Source of the DNA: a virus | DNA length: 59,049 bases | Strand: one strand, 5' to 3' | Virus record (IMG/VR): IMGVR_UViG_3300035145_003654 | Location: 1-59,049 of that record | Part shown: positions 34,733-42,764 of the stretch, piece by piece | Numbering within the stretch: position 1 is the first letter of the stretch | How the letters are laid out: each line of letters starts with the position of its first letter | The notes under the pieces: generated by a model | The model's database searches: none | The model's input: the letters and a program-made list of their open reading frames with translations, nothing else | Told to the model about the DNA's origin: nothing | Program-made: the position numbers and the translations under genes

Positions 34733-35424
34733 AATTTATCATTCTAGGAGATGGGCTTTTAGGAACTGAGTTACACAAACAGACACAGTGGGAGTACTTT
34801 TCTAGGAAAAAAGATAATTTTGACATTATTGATAAGGATTTTCTTAAATATCCGAAATTTGGAGTTAATGTAACCCTTATTAATTGTATAGCTCATACTG
34901 ATACTTATTCTAATAATAAAAACAAACATTGGGATACAAATGTAGTAGGTGTAAAAAACCTTTTAGAATACTGTGAAAAATGGGGATGTAAATTAGTTCA
35001 TATTTCTACTGATTACATCTACACTAACTCAGTCCCTAAAGCCAGTGAAGAAGATGTCCCAGTCCACTGCAATAATTGGTATGGGTATACTAAATTAGTA
35101 TCAGACGCTTTAGTTCAGTTATATAGTGATAAACACTTAGTCATAAGAGAAACACATAAACCTACCCCTTTTCCTTATAACAAAGCCTGGACAGACCAGA
35201 TAGGGAATTTTGATTATGTTGATAAAATTGCTTCATTAATTATTAAATTAGTAGAACAAGATTGTAAAGGGGTTTATAATGTAGGTACTGAAACTAAATC
35301 TATATATGATTTAGCTTTGCAAACAAAAAAAGTTACACCTGCTACTAAACCTAGTAATGTTCCTTCTAATACTACAATGAATCTAAATAAGTTACAAAAT
35401 GTTACTGAAGGAGTTAATAAATAA
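34729..35424 (+). CDS. RmlD-like NAD(P)-dependent sugar reductase/epimerase (SDR)
   Basis: This 231-residue protein has the nucleotide loop ILGDGLLGTEL (about 4-14), INCIAHTDTYSNNK, STDYIYTN (about 88-95, catalytic Ser/Thr) and WYGYTKLVSD (about 110-119, catalytic Tyr-x3-Lys). RmlD reduces 4-keto sugars. It overlaps the dehydratase-like gene by 4 bases. It is about 60 residues shorter than usual, mainly at the substrate side. Confidence 0.82.
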   Translation: MKFIILGDGLLGTELHKQTQWEYFSRKKDNFDIIDKDFLKYPKFGVNVTLINCIAHTDTYSNNKNKHWDTNVVGVKNLLEYCEKWGCKLVHISTDYIYTNSVPKASEEDVPVHCNNWYGYTKLVSDALVQLYSDKHLVIRETHKPTPFPYNKAWTDQIGNFDYVDKIASLIIKLVEQDCKGVYNVGTETKSIYDLALQTKKVTPATKPSNVPSNTTMNLNKLQNVTEGVNK

Positions 35425-36190
35425 ATCAACATACGGAACTATAGGATACGTAGCATCCCAGGAAGATTTAAATACCTTAGAAAGGTATATTCTTTATAAC
35501 TTAAAGGTTCTCAAAGAGTATAAACAAATAATAGTAGCTACTAATTATGGATCCTTTCTTCAATTAGAAAATAAAAATTTATGGGAAAAGTATTTTTCTA
35601 ATGTTACATTAATTGACTCTGAAGTTAATAGAGGACACAATCACGGTTATGCTGATTTAGATAATTTAGTATTTGATTATTGTAAGAAAAATAATATAGA
35701 GTGGTTGTGTAAATCTGCTAATGATGTTATTATAGAGAGTGACATTTTAAGTAAAGAAATACCCGAAGCAGACTTTTATTATCTAAATGGTATTGGTCAT
35801 GGGGGGATGATAAAATACAACTATGATTATAATCTAATTATAGAAAAAGATTTTTATCCACAAACTAACTTTTACTTTATAAATGTCTCCAAAACAGATT
35901 ATTTAAATGATAAAAAGTATTTAGATGAAACTTATGAATATATAAATTCTCTAAACAACTACAATGGAATGATCTGGAATTATATTGAGGGGTGGACATG
36001 TGAAGATTTTTTAAAAAAAGTAATTAAAAGAAACAATCTAGCAAAACACCATTTAGTTTCTGAGCAATCCTACAGAAAATTACTAACTCATATCCATAAA
36101 AATGATATTCATGACCCTTCCCACAAAAACATTTTAATAGAAGGAATATGCCATTATGCTTTTCCTAATCACCCCGTAGTAAAAATATGA
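35399..36190 (+). CDS. Unrecognised protein of the glycan island, possible glycosyltransferase
   Basis: This 263-residue protein has TIGYVASQEDLNTLERYILYNL and IIVATNYG near the start, then EWLCKSANDVII, where N-D-V could replace a D-x-D metal motif. The layout (Rossmann-like start, acidic middle, aromatic C-terminal part with WNYIEGWTCEDF) suggests a GT-A fold, but I do not recognise the family. It overlaps RmlD-like by 26 bases. Confidence 0.65.
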   Translation: MLLKELINKSTYGTIGYVASQEDLNTLERYILYNLKVLKEYKQIIVATNYGSFLQLENKNLWEKYFSNVTLIDSEVNRGHNHGYADLDNLVFDYCKKNNIEWLCKSANDVIIESDILSKEIPEADFYYLNGIGHGGMIKYNYDYNLIIEKDFYPQTNFYFINVSKTDYLNDKKYLDETYEYINSLNNYNGMIWNYIEGWTCEDFLKKVIKRNNLAKHHLVSEQSYRKLLTHIHKNDIHDPSHKNILIEGICHYAFPNHPVVKI

Positions 36191-36780
36191 TTAAAGAATT
36201 AGTTATAGCAGCTTATGATAGGGATTATTCTTGGGTAAATAAATTAAATCCTAAAATAAAAATAACCCCTTATAGAAAAGGGGATAATCCTCTCCTTCCA
36301 GGAGAAGCTTATATACCTTTAAATCAAGGAAGAGACGTTCATACTTTTTTCTATCATCTATTTATTAATTATAATAATTTAGCAGATGTAACGTTTTTTT
36401 CCCAAGATTATCCTTTTGATCACGTCCAAAATTATATTGATATAATTAATGGAGATGAAAAGCTATGGACCCAATTATCCGTTCAATCAATTCCTGGGTG
36501 TTGGTTTTTTTGTACCCAATACAATGTTTTAACTTGTGATAAACAAGGAGCTCCCCACCACCCCGGATTGAATCTTGAAAAAATGTGGAATCAATTATTT
36601 GATATACCTTGCCCTAATTCTTTCCATTTTACTCCAACAGGTCATTTTGCTATAAGTAAAGAATATGCACGTAAACTTCCCAGGTCAAGATATAAACAAA
36701 TCATTAACATCTTAGAAACCCAACCAACATCTCCTTGGGAGATTGAAAGACTAGAACCTTATATATTATCCGCAGTATGA
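36187..36780 (+). CDS. DUF3431-like protein, glycan-associated
   Basis: This 197-residue protein opens ELVIAAYDRDYSWVNKL, then PLNQGRDVHTFFYHLFINYNNLADVTFFSQDYPFDH (read in parts about 43-78), matching the pattern of DUF3431, a family near glycosyltransferases in many organisms. Biochemistry is unknown to me. It is coupled by 4-base overlaps on both sides. Confidence 0.7.
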   Translation: MIKELVIAAYDRDYSWVNKLNPKIKITPYRKGDNPLLPGEAYIPLNQGRDVHTFFYHLFINYNNLADVTFFSQDYPFDHVQNYIDIINGDEKLWTQLSVQSIPGCWFFCTQYNVLTCDKQGAPHHPGLNLEKMWNQLFDIPCPNSFHFTPTGHFAISKEYARKLPRSRYKQIINILETQPTSPWEIERLEPYILSAV

Positions 36781-37469
36781 AAATAATTTATAGAATATCA
36801 GATGCAGGTTATAATAAAATAAAACCTGATTATATCACTAATGAAAATTGCTTATCTAACGCTGTTAAAACATTTGGTAGTGAAAATTTTGTTATTATAG
36901 CGGATAATATATCTGAGGAAACTTTTCTAATGATTTGTAAATATGTCAAATCAAAACAAATTACTAAAGTTTCTGTGGGGCATGGAGCCGGGACATTTAA
37001 TTTGGCTTTAAACTTTGCTTTAGAAAAACTAGAAGATAATGAGATAGTATATTTTTTAGAAAATGATTATCTCCATAAACCTAAATCTAAGGAAATATTA
37101 GAAGAAGGGTTTAGCTTAGGTGCCTCATTTGTTTCTTTATATGATCATCCTGATAAGTATATGGATCCTATTTATGGAGGAAATCCTTATTGTGGGGGAG
37201 GAGCAGAGGATACTAGAGTATATTTAACAGATAATTGTCATTGGAAAATTACTAATAGTACTACTATGACATTTGCTGCCAAAGTTAGTACCCTAAAAAA
37301 AGTAGAACCCATATTAAGAAAACACACTTCAGAAACACACCCAAATGATTTTCAAATGTTTCTTGAGTTAAGAAAAAATAACGAATTATTAATAACTTCT
37401 ATACCAGGATATTCTACTCATGGAGAAACAGCTTGGTTAACTCCCCTAACAAATTGGTCTAAAATATGA
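36777..37469 (+). CDS. Glycosyltransferase-like protein
   Basis: This 230-residue protein has IYRISDAGYNKIKP at the start, VGHGAGTFNLALNFALEKLEDNEIVYFLENDYLH (read in parts about 66-99) with an E-N-D acidic motif at the place of D-x-D, and a C-terminal HGETAWLTPLTNW. This fits a GT-A transferase. It overlaps the final GT2 by 4 bases. Confidence 0.7.
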   Translation: MKIIYRISDAGYNKIKPDYITNENCLSNAVKTFGSENFVIIADNISEETFLMICKYVKSKQITKVSVGHGAGTFNLALNFALEKLEDNEIVYFLENDYLHKPKSKEILEEGFSLGASFVSLYDHPDKYMDPIYGGNPYCGGGAEDTRVYLTDNCHWKITNSTTMTFAAKVSTLKKVEPILRKHTSETHPNDFQMFLELRKNNELLITSIPGYSTHGETAWLTPLTNWSKI

Positions 37470-38242
37470 TTTCTGTAATTATTCCTACTTACAAAGAACC
37501 TGAGGTTCTAGATTTATGTTTAACTTCTGCTATTAAGGGTCAAACCCAAAAAAATCAAATTATAGTAGTAGTAGACGGCTTTTATAATTTAAATAAAGAT
37601 GTTCTTGAAAAGCATAAGGAACACATTGAAATTTTAAATTTACCTGAAAACGTAGGTTTATGTAAAGCTACTAATTTAGGAGTATATAATGCTACTTCTA
37701 ATAAAATTCTTATTGTAAATGATGATAATGTTTTTCCTGATGAATGGGATGTAGCATTAGTAGCAAACTATTCCCCAGGGTCAGTACTAACCCCTAATCA
37801 AATTGAGCCCATTCCTAGTATGTTTAAACAAATGCACATTAAAGATTTAGGTAGAGATCCTAAAACATTTGATTTAGATGCTTTTTGGGAGTATGAAGAA
37901 AGTATTATAGAAGAAAACAAAGTAGAACCCAATGGAAGCACTTTACCTATTTTTATGAATAAATGGGACTATATGAAAATAGGGGGATGGGATGAAGCAT
38001 ATCCTGGTGCCTGGGTTGTTGATTGGGATTTCTTTTTAAAATGTGAGATAGCAGGTTTACAAATGCTTCGAACATTTGAGTGTCATTTTTATCATTTTGT
38101 TTCTATAGGTACAGAATCTACCTATGAAGAAAAACAAGCCAAACAACAAAAAGAAAAATTATGTCACGAGTATTTTAGATACAAATGGGGACAATGGGCT
38201 AAGCACAACCCAGAAAACAACTCAAAGATGTTAGACTTCTAA
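37466..38242 (+). CDS. Family 2 glycosyltransferase, last gene of the glycan chain
   Basis: This 258-residue protein has ISVIIPTYKEPEVLDLCLTSA, QIIVVVDGFYN, PENVGLCKATNLGVYNA and NDDNVFPDEWD (about 89-99, the D-D-N metal motif), then GGWDEAYPGAWVVDWDFFLKCE, the GT2 acceptor-site acidic pair. It ends the continuous chain that started at 25637. Confidence 0.88.
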   Translation: MISVIIPTYKEPEVLDLCLTSAIKGQTQKNQIIVVVDGFYNLNKDVLEKHKEHIEILNLPENVGLCKATNLGVYNATSNKILIVNDDNVFPDEWDVALVANYSPGSVLTPNQIEPIPSMFKQMHIKDLGRDPKTFDLDAFWEYEESIIEENKVEPNGSTLPIFMNKWDYMKIGGWDEAYPGAWVVDWDFFLKCEIAGLQMLRTFECHFYHFVSIGTESTYEEKQAKQQKEKLCHEYFRYKWGQWAKHNPENNSKMLDF

Positions 38243-38249
38243 ATATTTA

Positions 38250-38271
38250 TTAGTGACAGCTATCTCACTAA
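38250..38271 (+). terminator. Weak hairpin after the glycan island
   Basis: TTAGTGA (38250-38256) pairs with TCACTAA (38265-38271) around an 8-base loop. No good T-run follows, so termination is uncertain; it may be a processing or stability hairpin. Confidence 0.4.
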
Positions 38272-38287
38272 CCTAAATTTATTTATT

Positions 38288-38632
38288 ATGGCAAAGAAAA
38301 AAGAAAGAGATGTTTTGTCTATTGAAATTCAGTATGATGAAACTGAAGAGTTAGAAGCTCTAGTAGAAAGTGAAGACTTCCATAAGTTATTGTTAGACGA
38401 AGCGATAGCTACAATAAAACATGCTTTAACTAAAAAGCGTAAATCAGCTCGAGTATGTTATGTCCCTAATTTAGAATGTTCAGTAGTATTAGAACAACGT
38501 AATTTTACTAAAGTGTTAGAAACTGCTATTAAGTTTTATGAGCAACAAGAAGATTATACCCAGTGTGCTGAATTAGTTAAGTTAAAAGAAGAGGTTAATG
38601 GATCAGAAAAAAGAAATAAAAAAAGTAATTGA
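38288..38632 (+). CDS. Unrecognised charged protein
   Basis: This 114-residue protein starts MAKKKERDVLSIEIQYDETEE and has a helical C-terminal half. No family recognised. It overlaps the next gene by 35 bases. Both seem to begin a new transcript after the glycan genes. Confidence 0.7.
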   Translation: MAKKKERDVLSIEIQYDETEELEALVESEDFHKLLLDEAIATIKHALTKKRKSARVCYVPNLECSVVLEQRNFTKVLETAIKFYEQQEDYTQCAELVKLKEEVNGSEKRNKKSN

Positions 38633-39005
38633 GCAGATCTTAGGATCTAATATTACTATGCGTTTTGATGGCACTAATGAAGAAGATAAACTAAAGGAAG
38701 AATTCATTAGGGTCATGACTTTGTTTGAGGAAGTATGGCAGCGTCAAAATGATATAGATATAAAGTATGGTGCTGATTTTTCTACATATGATGATCCTTT
38801 CTTCAGAGTAATCGAAGGATTTATTAATTTTTGTTTTGATGAAGTTGCGGGTGAAGCAATTATATTTTACGTGTACGCCAGAAAAACAGATGGGGATAAC
38901 ATAAACCCATTTATAGACCCAAATGGTAAAGAATATATTTTTAAAGATTTAGATGATCTATGGGAATTTCTAATGTATTGGGCTGAAGAAATGATGAAAC
39001 TTTAA
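38598..39005 (+). CDS. Unrecognised acidic protein
   Basis: This 135-residue protein has a helical N-terminus, an aromatic centre (FFRVIEGFINFCFDEVAGEAIIFYVYAR) and a Trp-rich acidic end (LDDLWEFLMYWAEEMMK). No family recognised. Confidence 0.7.
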   Translation: MDQKKEIKKVIEQILGSNITMRFDGTNEEDKLKEEFIRVMTLFEEVWQRQNDIDIKYGADFSTYDDPFFRVIEGFINFCFDEVAGEAIIFYVYARKTDGDNINPFIDPNGKEYIFKDLDDLWEFLMYWAEEMMKL

Positions 39006-39008
39006 AGT

Positions 39009-39629
39009 ATGCCTAAAGCAAAACCACTTAGTAAACAACAAATACAAGCTGCTATGAATAAGACTAAGTCTAACCGAGCAGCAGCTAGGTATTTAGGTGT
39101 TTCTTATATTCATTATAAGAAGTGGGCCCAAAACTATGATAGTGAAACACACGAAAATTTATTTGAACAACATAAAAACCAAGCAGGTAAAGGGATACCT
39201 AAATTTTTAAATGGTAGTGTAAAACAACCTGCTGTATTAGATATTATAGAAGGTAGAATTGACCCTTCCCATTTTAGCGCCGTTAAAATTCGTGAAAGAA
39301 TGATTGGTGAGGGTTATTTAGATGATTGTTGTTCAAATTGCAATTTTAATGAACGAAGGGTATTAGATTATAAAGTTCCATTAATAATGAACTTCAAAGA
39401 CGGTAATAAAAAAAATTATAAATTGGATAACGTAGAACTTCTCTGTTATAATTGCTATTTTTTAACAGTAGGGGACATATTTAGTGACAAACAGGTCCAA
39501 TCAATGGAAGAACACAAACCAGTTAATGAAGGTAAAGTAGATTGGGAAATTGATGATTACCATCTCCAACGCCTAAAAGAATTGGGTTTAGAAGATAAAG
39601 ACGAACTAGACTTAATATCAAGAATATGA
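39009..39629 (+). CDS. HTH plus Cys4 HNH-like protein
   Basis: This 206-residue protein has an N-terminal helix-turn-helix (KSNRAAARYLGVSYIHYKKWA about 20-40). Later CCSNCNFNERR and VELLCYNCYF give C-x2-C ... C-x2-C, the zinc frame of HNH endonucleases, but the usual catalytic H-H pair is not visible (KLDNVELLC where an HxDGN-like loop is expected). It may be a degenerate homing-type nuclease now used for DNA binding. It overlaps GH16 by 4 bases. Confidence 0.65.
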   Translation: MPKAKPLSKQQIQAAMNKTKSNRAAARYLGVSYIHYKKWAQNYDSETHENLFEQHKNQAGKGIPKFLNGSVKQPAVLDIIEGRIDPSHFSAVKIRERMIGEGYLDDCCSNCNFNERRVLDYKVPLIMNFKDGNKKNYKLDNVELLCYNCYFLTVGDIFSDKQVQSMEEHKPVNEGKVDWEIDDYHLQRLKELGLEDKDELDLISRI

Positions 39630-40330
39630 AAACACTAAACTGGTCAGGATATGAATGGTTAACCCAGGAACGTTGGGGATCAATCCATAAAGATAAACCT
39701 TATTGTTGGTATGATCCTTCAGCAGTACAAACTACACTTAAAGGATATTTAAACCTAAAAACCCAGTATAATCCTAAAGAATTTTCACATTTAGGTGTTA
39801 GATCTAAAATAGGGGTAGGTTTAGTTTCTTGTGTTACTGAATTTGGTCCTGGCACATTTGAAATAAAGGCTAGATTACCTTATGGTAAAAATTTATGGCC
39901 TGCTTTTTGGATGTGGAGTTGGGATAGTTGGCCCCCTGAAATAGACATATTTGAAGGTTATACTCATAATCGTCCTGATTACCTTAGGTTTAATTGGAAT
40001 AAACCCTGGGCTTGGAGACATATAGATACTAATGTCCACTATACTAAAAATGGAAAAAATAAAATGTGGGGACCTAAAAGTCACTTTATGGGTTTTAAAG
40101 ATCCTACTAAAGATTTTATAAAGTATAAATTAGATTGGAGTCTAGATTCGTTGAAATTTTACTATAATAATAGATTAGTTCGTATTATAGATGATCCTTT
40201 AGTTATGAAGCAAGTAAATTCTACTAAAATGAATGTTGTGATAAATAATCATGTTACTCAGGATATGCCTTATTCAGAAATACCTGATAGTAACTTCACA
40301 ATTAAGTATTTTAGCTATGAAAAAGCGTAA
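39626..40330 (+). CDS. Glycoside hydrolase family 16 enzyme
   Basis: This 234-residue protein has the GH16 active-site motif EIDIFE (105-110: nucleophile E105, D107, acid/base E110), with FEIKARLPYGKNLWPAFWMW before it and a concanavalin-like jelly-roll pattern after (VHYTKNG, YKLDWSLDSLKFYYNNRLV). GH16 enzymes cleave beta-1,3/1,4 glucans, agar, carrageenan and related polymers. No signal peptide is present, so release by lysis or attachment to the virion is more likely than secretion. The substrate cannot be read from the sequence. Confidence 0.85.
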   Translation: MKTLNWSGYEWLTQERWGSIHKDKPYCWYDPSAVQTTLKGYLNLKTQYNPKEFSHLGVRSKIGVGLVSCVTEFGPGTFEIKARLPYGKNLWPAFWMWSWDSWPPEIDIFEGYTHNRPDYLRFNWNKPWAWRHIDTNVHYTKNGKNKMWGPKSHFMGFKDPTKDFIKYKLDWSLDSLKFYYNNRLVRIIDDPLVMKQVNSTKMNVVINNHVTQDMPYSEIPDSNFTIKYFSYEKA

Positions 40331-40472
40331 GCATAAAAAATTAATGGACGACTACGAAGGACAAAAACGTAAACATCTCGAAAAACTTGCGACAAAAAGT
40401 TTGGAGAATGATGAGAAAATGCGTAAATTCAAGTCAAAAGAAATAAACGATAAATTTCTAGATTTATTTTAA
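40317..40472 (+). CDS. Small basic protein
   Basis: This 51-residue Lys/Arg-rich helical protein starts MKKRKHKKLMDDYEGQ at an ATG inside the GH16 tail. No family recognised. Confidence 0.55.
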   Translation: MKKRKHKKLMDDYEGQKRKHLEKLATKSLENDEKMRKFKSKEINDKFLDLF

Positions 40473-40484
40473 AAAGTGGTATTC

Positions 40485-40787
40485 GTGAAAAAAATACTGG
40501 TTAACGACTATGATGAGTTTTTGGCTATGACTAAAAACAAACAGTTTACTATTTCACAACAAATAGTAGAGACTATATTAAATAATATAGATACAAAGAG
40601 AAAAGAACTACCCGTATTCGAAGTAGAAGTAGAAAGTGAGGGAGCATCTTATACCTTATCTATCCAAACTGACGAATTTATAGATACATTAAATACAAAC
40701 CTTATTCATTTTGAGAATGAAGAGGCATATGAAGGTTGTCAAAAAATTATAGAAGCAATAAATTATTTAAAAACCAAAAATGGCTAA
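40485..40787 (+). CDS. Unrecognised small protein (GTG start)
   Basis: From GTG 40485 it encodes 100 residues (start VKKILVNDYDEFLAM); GTG 40476 is also in frame. It has a beta-rich centre and a helical end. No family recognised. Confidence 0.6.
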   Translation: MKKILVNDYDEFLAMTKNKQFTISQQIVETILNNIDTKRKELPVFEVEVESEGASYTLSIQTDEFIDTLNTNLIHFENEEAYEGCQKIIEAINYLKTKNG

Positions 40788-40917
40788 GAAAATTAGTGCC
40801 TTTGAATACAAAGGTGATAGCTCTGTGAATAGACCTGGTGTTCACGCTAAAACAAAAACCAGCAATCACAAAACTTCCAAGCATTATAAAAAAGCTTATA
40901 GAGGACAAGGACGATGA
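40780..40917 (+). CDS. Very small basic conserved protein
   Basis: This 45-residue protein has SVNRPGVHAKTKTSNHKTSKHYKK and ends YRGQGR. The RPGVHAKTK(S/T)S core is one I have seen in short Bacteroidota and phage proteins of unknown role. It overlaps genes on both sides (8 and 4 bases). Confidence 0.6.
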   Translation: MAKKISAFEYKGDSSVNRPGVHAKTKTSNHKTSKHYKKAYRGQGR

Positions 40918-41087
40918 GTAAAAATAGTCACAAGCAGCGCTATGAAGCGCTCAAGGATTGGGACCAATTTATGCAAAACGAGTACCCCAATTACAAGGAA
41001 CGTAAGAAAAAGCCTAAGTCAAAACCACCTCAGTACTTGAGTGCTGAGGATGAGGACTTGGACGAGTACTACAATGGAAAACTTTGA
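40914..41087 (+). CDS. Small unrecognised protein
   Basis: This 57-residue protein starts MSKNSHKQRYEALKDWDQF, with a basic middle and acidic C-terminus (SAEDEDLDEYYNGKL). The ATG overlaps the upstream stop by 4 bases. Confidence 0.55.
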   Translation: MSKNSHKQRYEALKDWDQFMQNEYPNYKERKKKPKSKPPQYLSAEDEDLDEYYNGKL

Positions 41088-41346
41088 ATCAGTAACCATA
41101 AATGAAGCTATGAGGGTTATGTCTGATGAGGACTTAACCTTCATAGCAACATATTACCCTATGATGCTCCAGGGGATGTGTTTAATGGCTACTTTAGAAA
41201 ATCAATTAGAAATAGAAGGTAAGGCTAGTAATCCTCCCGTCATTTTGAAAACGAGGAAATCCGAAAATTGGTTTGTATATTTACGACGAAGATTTAAGGA
41301 ATGGCTATTTTCAAGGTTATTAAAGACGGAGTCGAAGAAACGGTAA
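41074..41346 (+). CDS. Small unrecognised protein
   Basis: From ATG 41074 it has 90 residues: an acidic N-terminus, a hydrophobic helix (LTFIATYYPMMLQGMCLMATL) and a basic end (YLRRRFKEWLFSRLLK). A class promoter for the next gene lies inside its 3' half. Confidence 0.55.
   Translation: MENFESVTINEAMRVMSDEDLTFIATYYPMMLQGMCLMATLENQLEIEGKASNPPVILKTRKSENWFVYLRRRFKEWLFSRLLKTESKKR
41228..41283 (+). promoter_or_regulatory. GTCAT-class promoter, variant with 21-base spacer
   Basis: GTAAT (41228-41232), 6 bases, GTCAT (41239-41243), 7 bases, ACGA at the -33 position, then TATATTTA at 41276-41283. Spacing to the -7 element is 21, one more than in the other members. It precedes the ATG at 41301. Confidence 0.5.
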
Positions 41347-41729
41347 TCCAAGACTCTACTCAATTTAGCTATAAACCCGACGGAAAAACTAAATTCTACG
41401 CTGTGCAAAGGGTTAAGTATAAACAGGATTCATGGATGCCCCCCACATTTGTAAACATAGGTGGTAAAAAATATTTGATGCCTAAGTGGGTTGAGGTACA
41501 TTCCCAAGCACAGCTTAGTGATGTTATTTGGGAAAAACCCAAATTGGAGGTTAAGCAACCTGAAATGGTAGTTAGGGAATTTACTTCTAAGAGTAATCCT
41601 GATATTACCTATGAGGCACGTAAAGTGACTTTGCCCACTGGAAAAATTACATTTAGTTGTAATTGTCCTGGTGTTTGGAGATCGAAAACTAGAGAGTGTA
41701 AGCATATTAAAGAGCTAAAAAATGCGTAA
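41301..41729 (+). CDS. SWIM-type zinc finger protein
   Basis: This 142-residue protein ends with FSCNCPGVWRSKTRECKHIKEL, the C-x-C-x(n)-C-x-H pattern of SWIM zinc fingers, which bind DNA or protein. The N-terminal part is beta-rich with a Trp/Pro segment (SWMPPTFVNIGG). Function unknown. It overlaps the next gene by 8 bases. Confidence 0.65.
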   Translation: MAIFKVIKDGVEETVIQDSTQFSYKPDGKTKFYAVQRVKYKQDSWMPPTFVNIGGKKYLMPKWVEVHSQAQLSDVIWEKPKLEVKQPEMVVREFTSKSNPDITYEARKVTLPTGKITFSCNCPGVWRSKTRECKHIKELKNA

Positions 41730-42021
41730 TCATAACAACCGCCGCCGTAAGCGGGATTATTTTAGTAATGTCCACAACTTGGCCAATGCTATGGTCAAGG
41801 GTGATGTTGAGGGTACAAAAATGTACTTTGAAAAGGTACTAGGTTACCGGAATGCAGGAATGGACCGCCGTGACTGTGAGGAGTTCCTTAGGGAGTTTCG
41901 GGCTGAAATGGAGGAGCGAGTTCCTAGTAAGCAACAGCGTGCTGTGAGTAAGGAAAAAGCTAAGCGTAGACGTGAGATGCGTGAGCTGGAAAAGCAGTTG
42001 GGTATCGAGAGAAAAAGATAA
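41722..42021 (+). CDS. Small highly basic protein
   Basis: This 99-residue protein has Arg/Lys-rich ends (MRNHNNRRRKRDYF and KRRREMRELEKQLGIERKR). It probably binds nucleic acid. No family recognised. Confidence 0.6.
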   Translation: MRNHNNRRRKRDYFSNVHNLANAMVKGDVEGTKMYFEKVLGYRNAGMDRRDCEEFLREFRAEMEERVPSKQQRAVSKEKAKRRREMRELEKQLGIERKR

Positions 42022-42075
42022 GTCATTTTAAAGTCATTTGAAAATTTGGGATCCAGAAACCCCGTTCGTATATTC
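42022..42075 (+). promoter_or_regulatory. GTCAT-class phage promoter
   Basis: GTCAT (42022-42026), 6 bases, GTCAT (42033-42037), 7 bases, TTTG (42045-42048), 20 bases, TATATTC (42069-42075). It lies between genes, with the ATG at 42102 about 20 bases after the expected transcript start. Confidence 0.8.
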
Positions 42076-42101
42076 ATGGGGTAAGGTTGAGAAAGAAACA
42101 A

Positions 42102-42353
42102 ATGCAAAACAACAACAACATGCAAAATGATCGCTACCCGGAGGGTTACCTCCCTAAGATTGCCTACCACATCTTCAAGGGCAATGATGAGAAAGTTAAT
42201 TACTTCATCCAACGCCAAGAAGCCCAATACGGTGAGATGGGTCCTGAAGAAATGGCTATGGTTGGTCAAAAGATCAAGGCCCTGTGCTTTGAGCACGAAA
42301 CGGGTCTTCACGAGGCCCAAGCTTGGATGAAACGAAACATGGCAGCAGCATGA
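42102..42353 (+). CDS. Small unrecognised protein
   Basis: This 83-residue protein starts MQNNNNMQNDRYPEGYLPKIAY, with a helical C-terminal part (GLHEAQAWMKRNMAAA). The ATG after the promoter is preferred to an upstream in-frame TTG. Confidence 0.65.
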   Translation: MQNNNNMQNDRYPEGYLPKIAYHIFKGNDEKVNYFIQRQEAQYGEMGPEEMAMVGQKIKALCFEHETGLHEAQAWMKRNMAAA

Positions 42354-42436
42354 TGACACTTGAAGAATACATTGAAGCCTACGAAGAGAGGTTTGCTGGA
42401 GTTGGAGATTTAACGGATACATCGTATCTTATGTAA
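42350..42436 (+). CDS. Possible 28-residue peptide
   Basis: ATG overlaps the previous stop (ATGATG...). The product is MMTLEEYIEAYEERFAGVGD and a short end. It is plausible as a coupled mini-gene just before the tRNA array, but short. Confidence 0.35.
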   Translation: MMTLEEYIEAYEERFAGVGDLTDTSYLM

Positions 42437-42446
42437 ATAATAAAAT

Positions 42447-42532
42447 GCCGCTGTGGTGGAATAGGTAGACACGACAGACTTAAAATCTGTTTCGCCGAAT
42501 GGTGAGTGCCGGTTCGATCCCGGCCAGCGGTA
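42447..42532 (+). tRNA. tRNA-Leu (anticodon UAA)
   Basis: Acceptor GCCGCTG pairs with CAGCGGT (first pair G-U). The anticodon stem ACAGA/TCTGT holds loop CTTAAAA, anticodon TAA. The long variable arm is expected for Leu. CCA is not encoded. Confidence 0.95.
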
Positions 42533-42541
42533 CAAAAGCAT

Positions 42542-42616
42542 GCCCTCGTAGCTCAGTTGGATTAGAGCAACAGCCTTCTAAGCTGTGGGTCACAGGTTCG
42601 AATCCTGTCGGGGGTA
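42542..42616 (+). tRNA. tRNA-Arg (anticodon UCU)
   Basis: Acceptor GCCCTCG/CGGGGGT, anticodon stem ACAGC/GCTGT, loop CTTCTAA, anticodon TCT reading AGA. T arm ACAGG TTCGAAT CCTGT is intact. Confidence 0.95.
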
Positions 42617-42689
42617 CTAGGTTCTTTACTTACTGGAATAAATAACATTCGCTGATGACGCCACTGCGTAATAAATGGCGCACCAATAT

Positions 42690-42763
42690 GGGAACGTAGC
42701 TCAATTGGTTAGAGCATCAAGCTTATATCTTGGAGGTCGCAGGTTCGATTCCTGCCGTTCCTA
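42690..42763 (+). tRNA. tRNA-Ile (anticodon UAU)
   Basis: Acceptor GGGAACG/CGTTCCT, anticodon stem TCAAG/CTTGG, loop CTTATAT, anticodon TAT, for the rare AUA codon. The anticodon is genomic UAU rather than a CAU read by TilS, so AUA is read directly. Confidence 0.93.
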
Positions 42764-42764
42764 C

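Noticed and set aside
39009-39629. Active HNH homing endonuclease
   Set aside because: Zinc cysteines are present but the catalytic His pair is not visible; recorded as an HNH-like protein only.
41844-42422. Minus-strand open frame of 192 codons
   Set aside because: It lies opposite three good + strand genes and a clear promoter, has no recognisable motif, and no other minus-strand gene is supported in the window.
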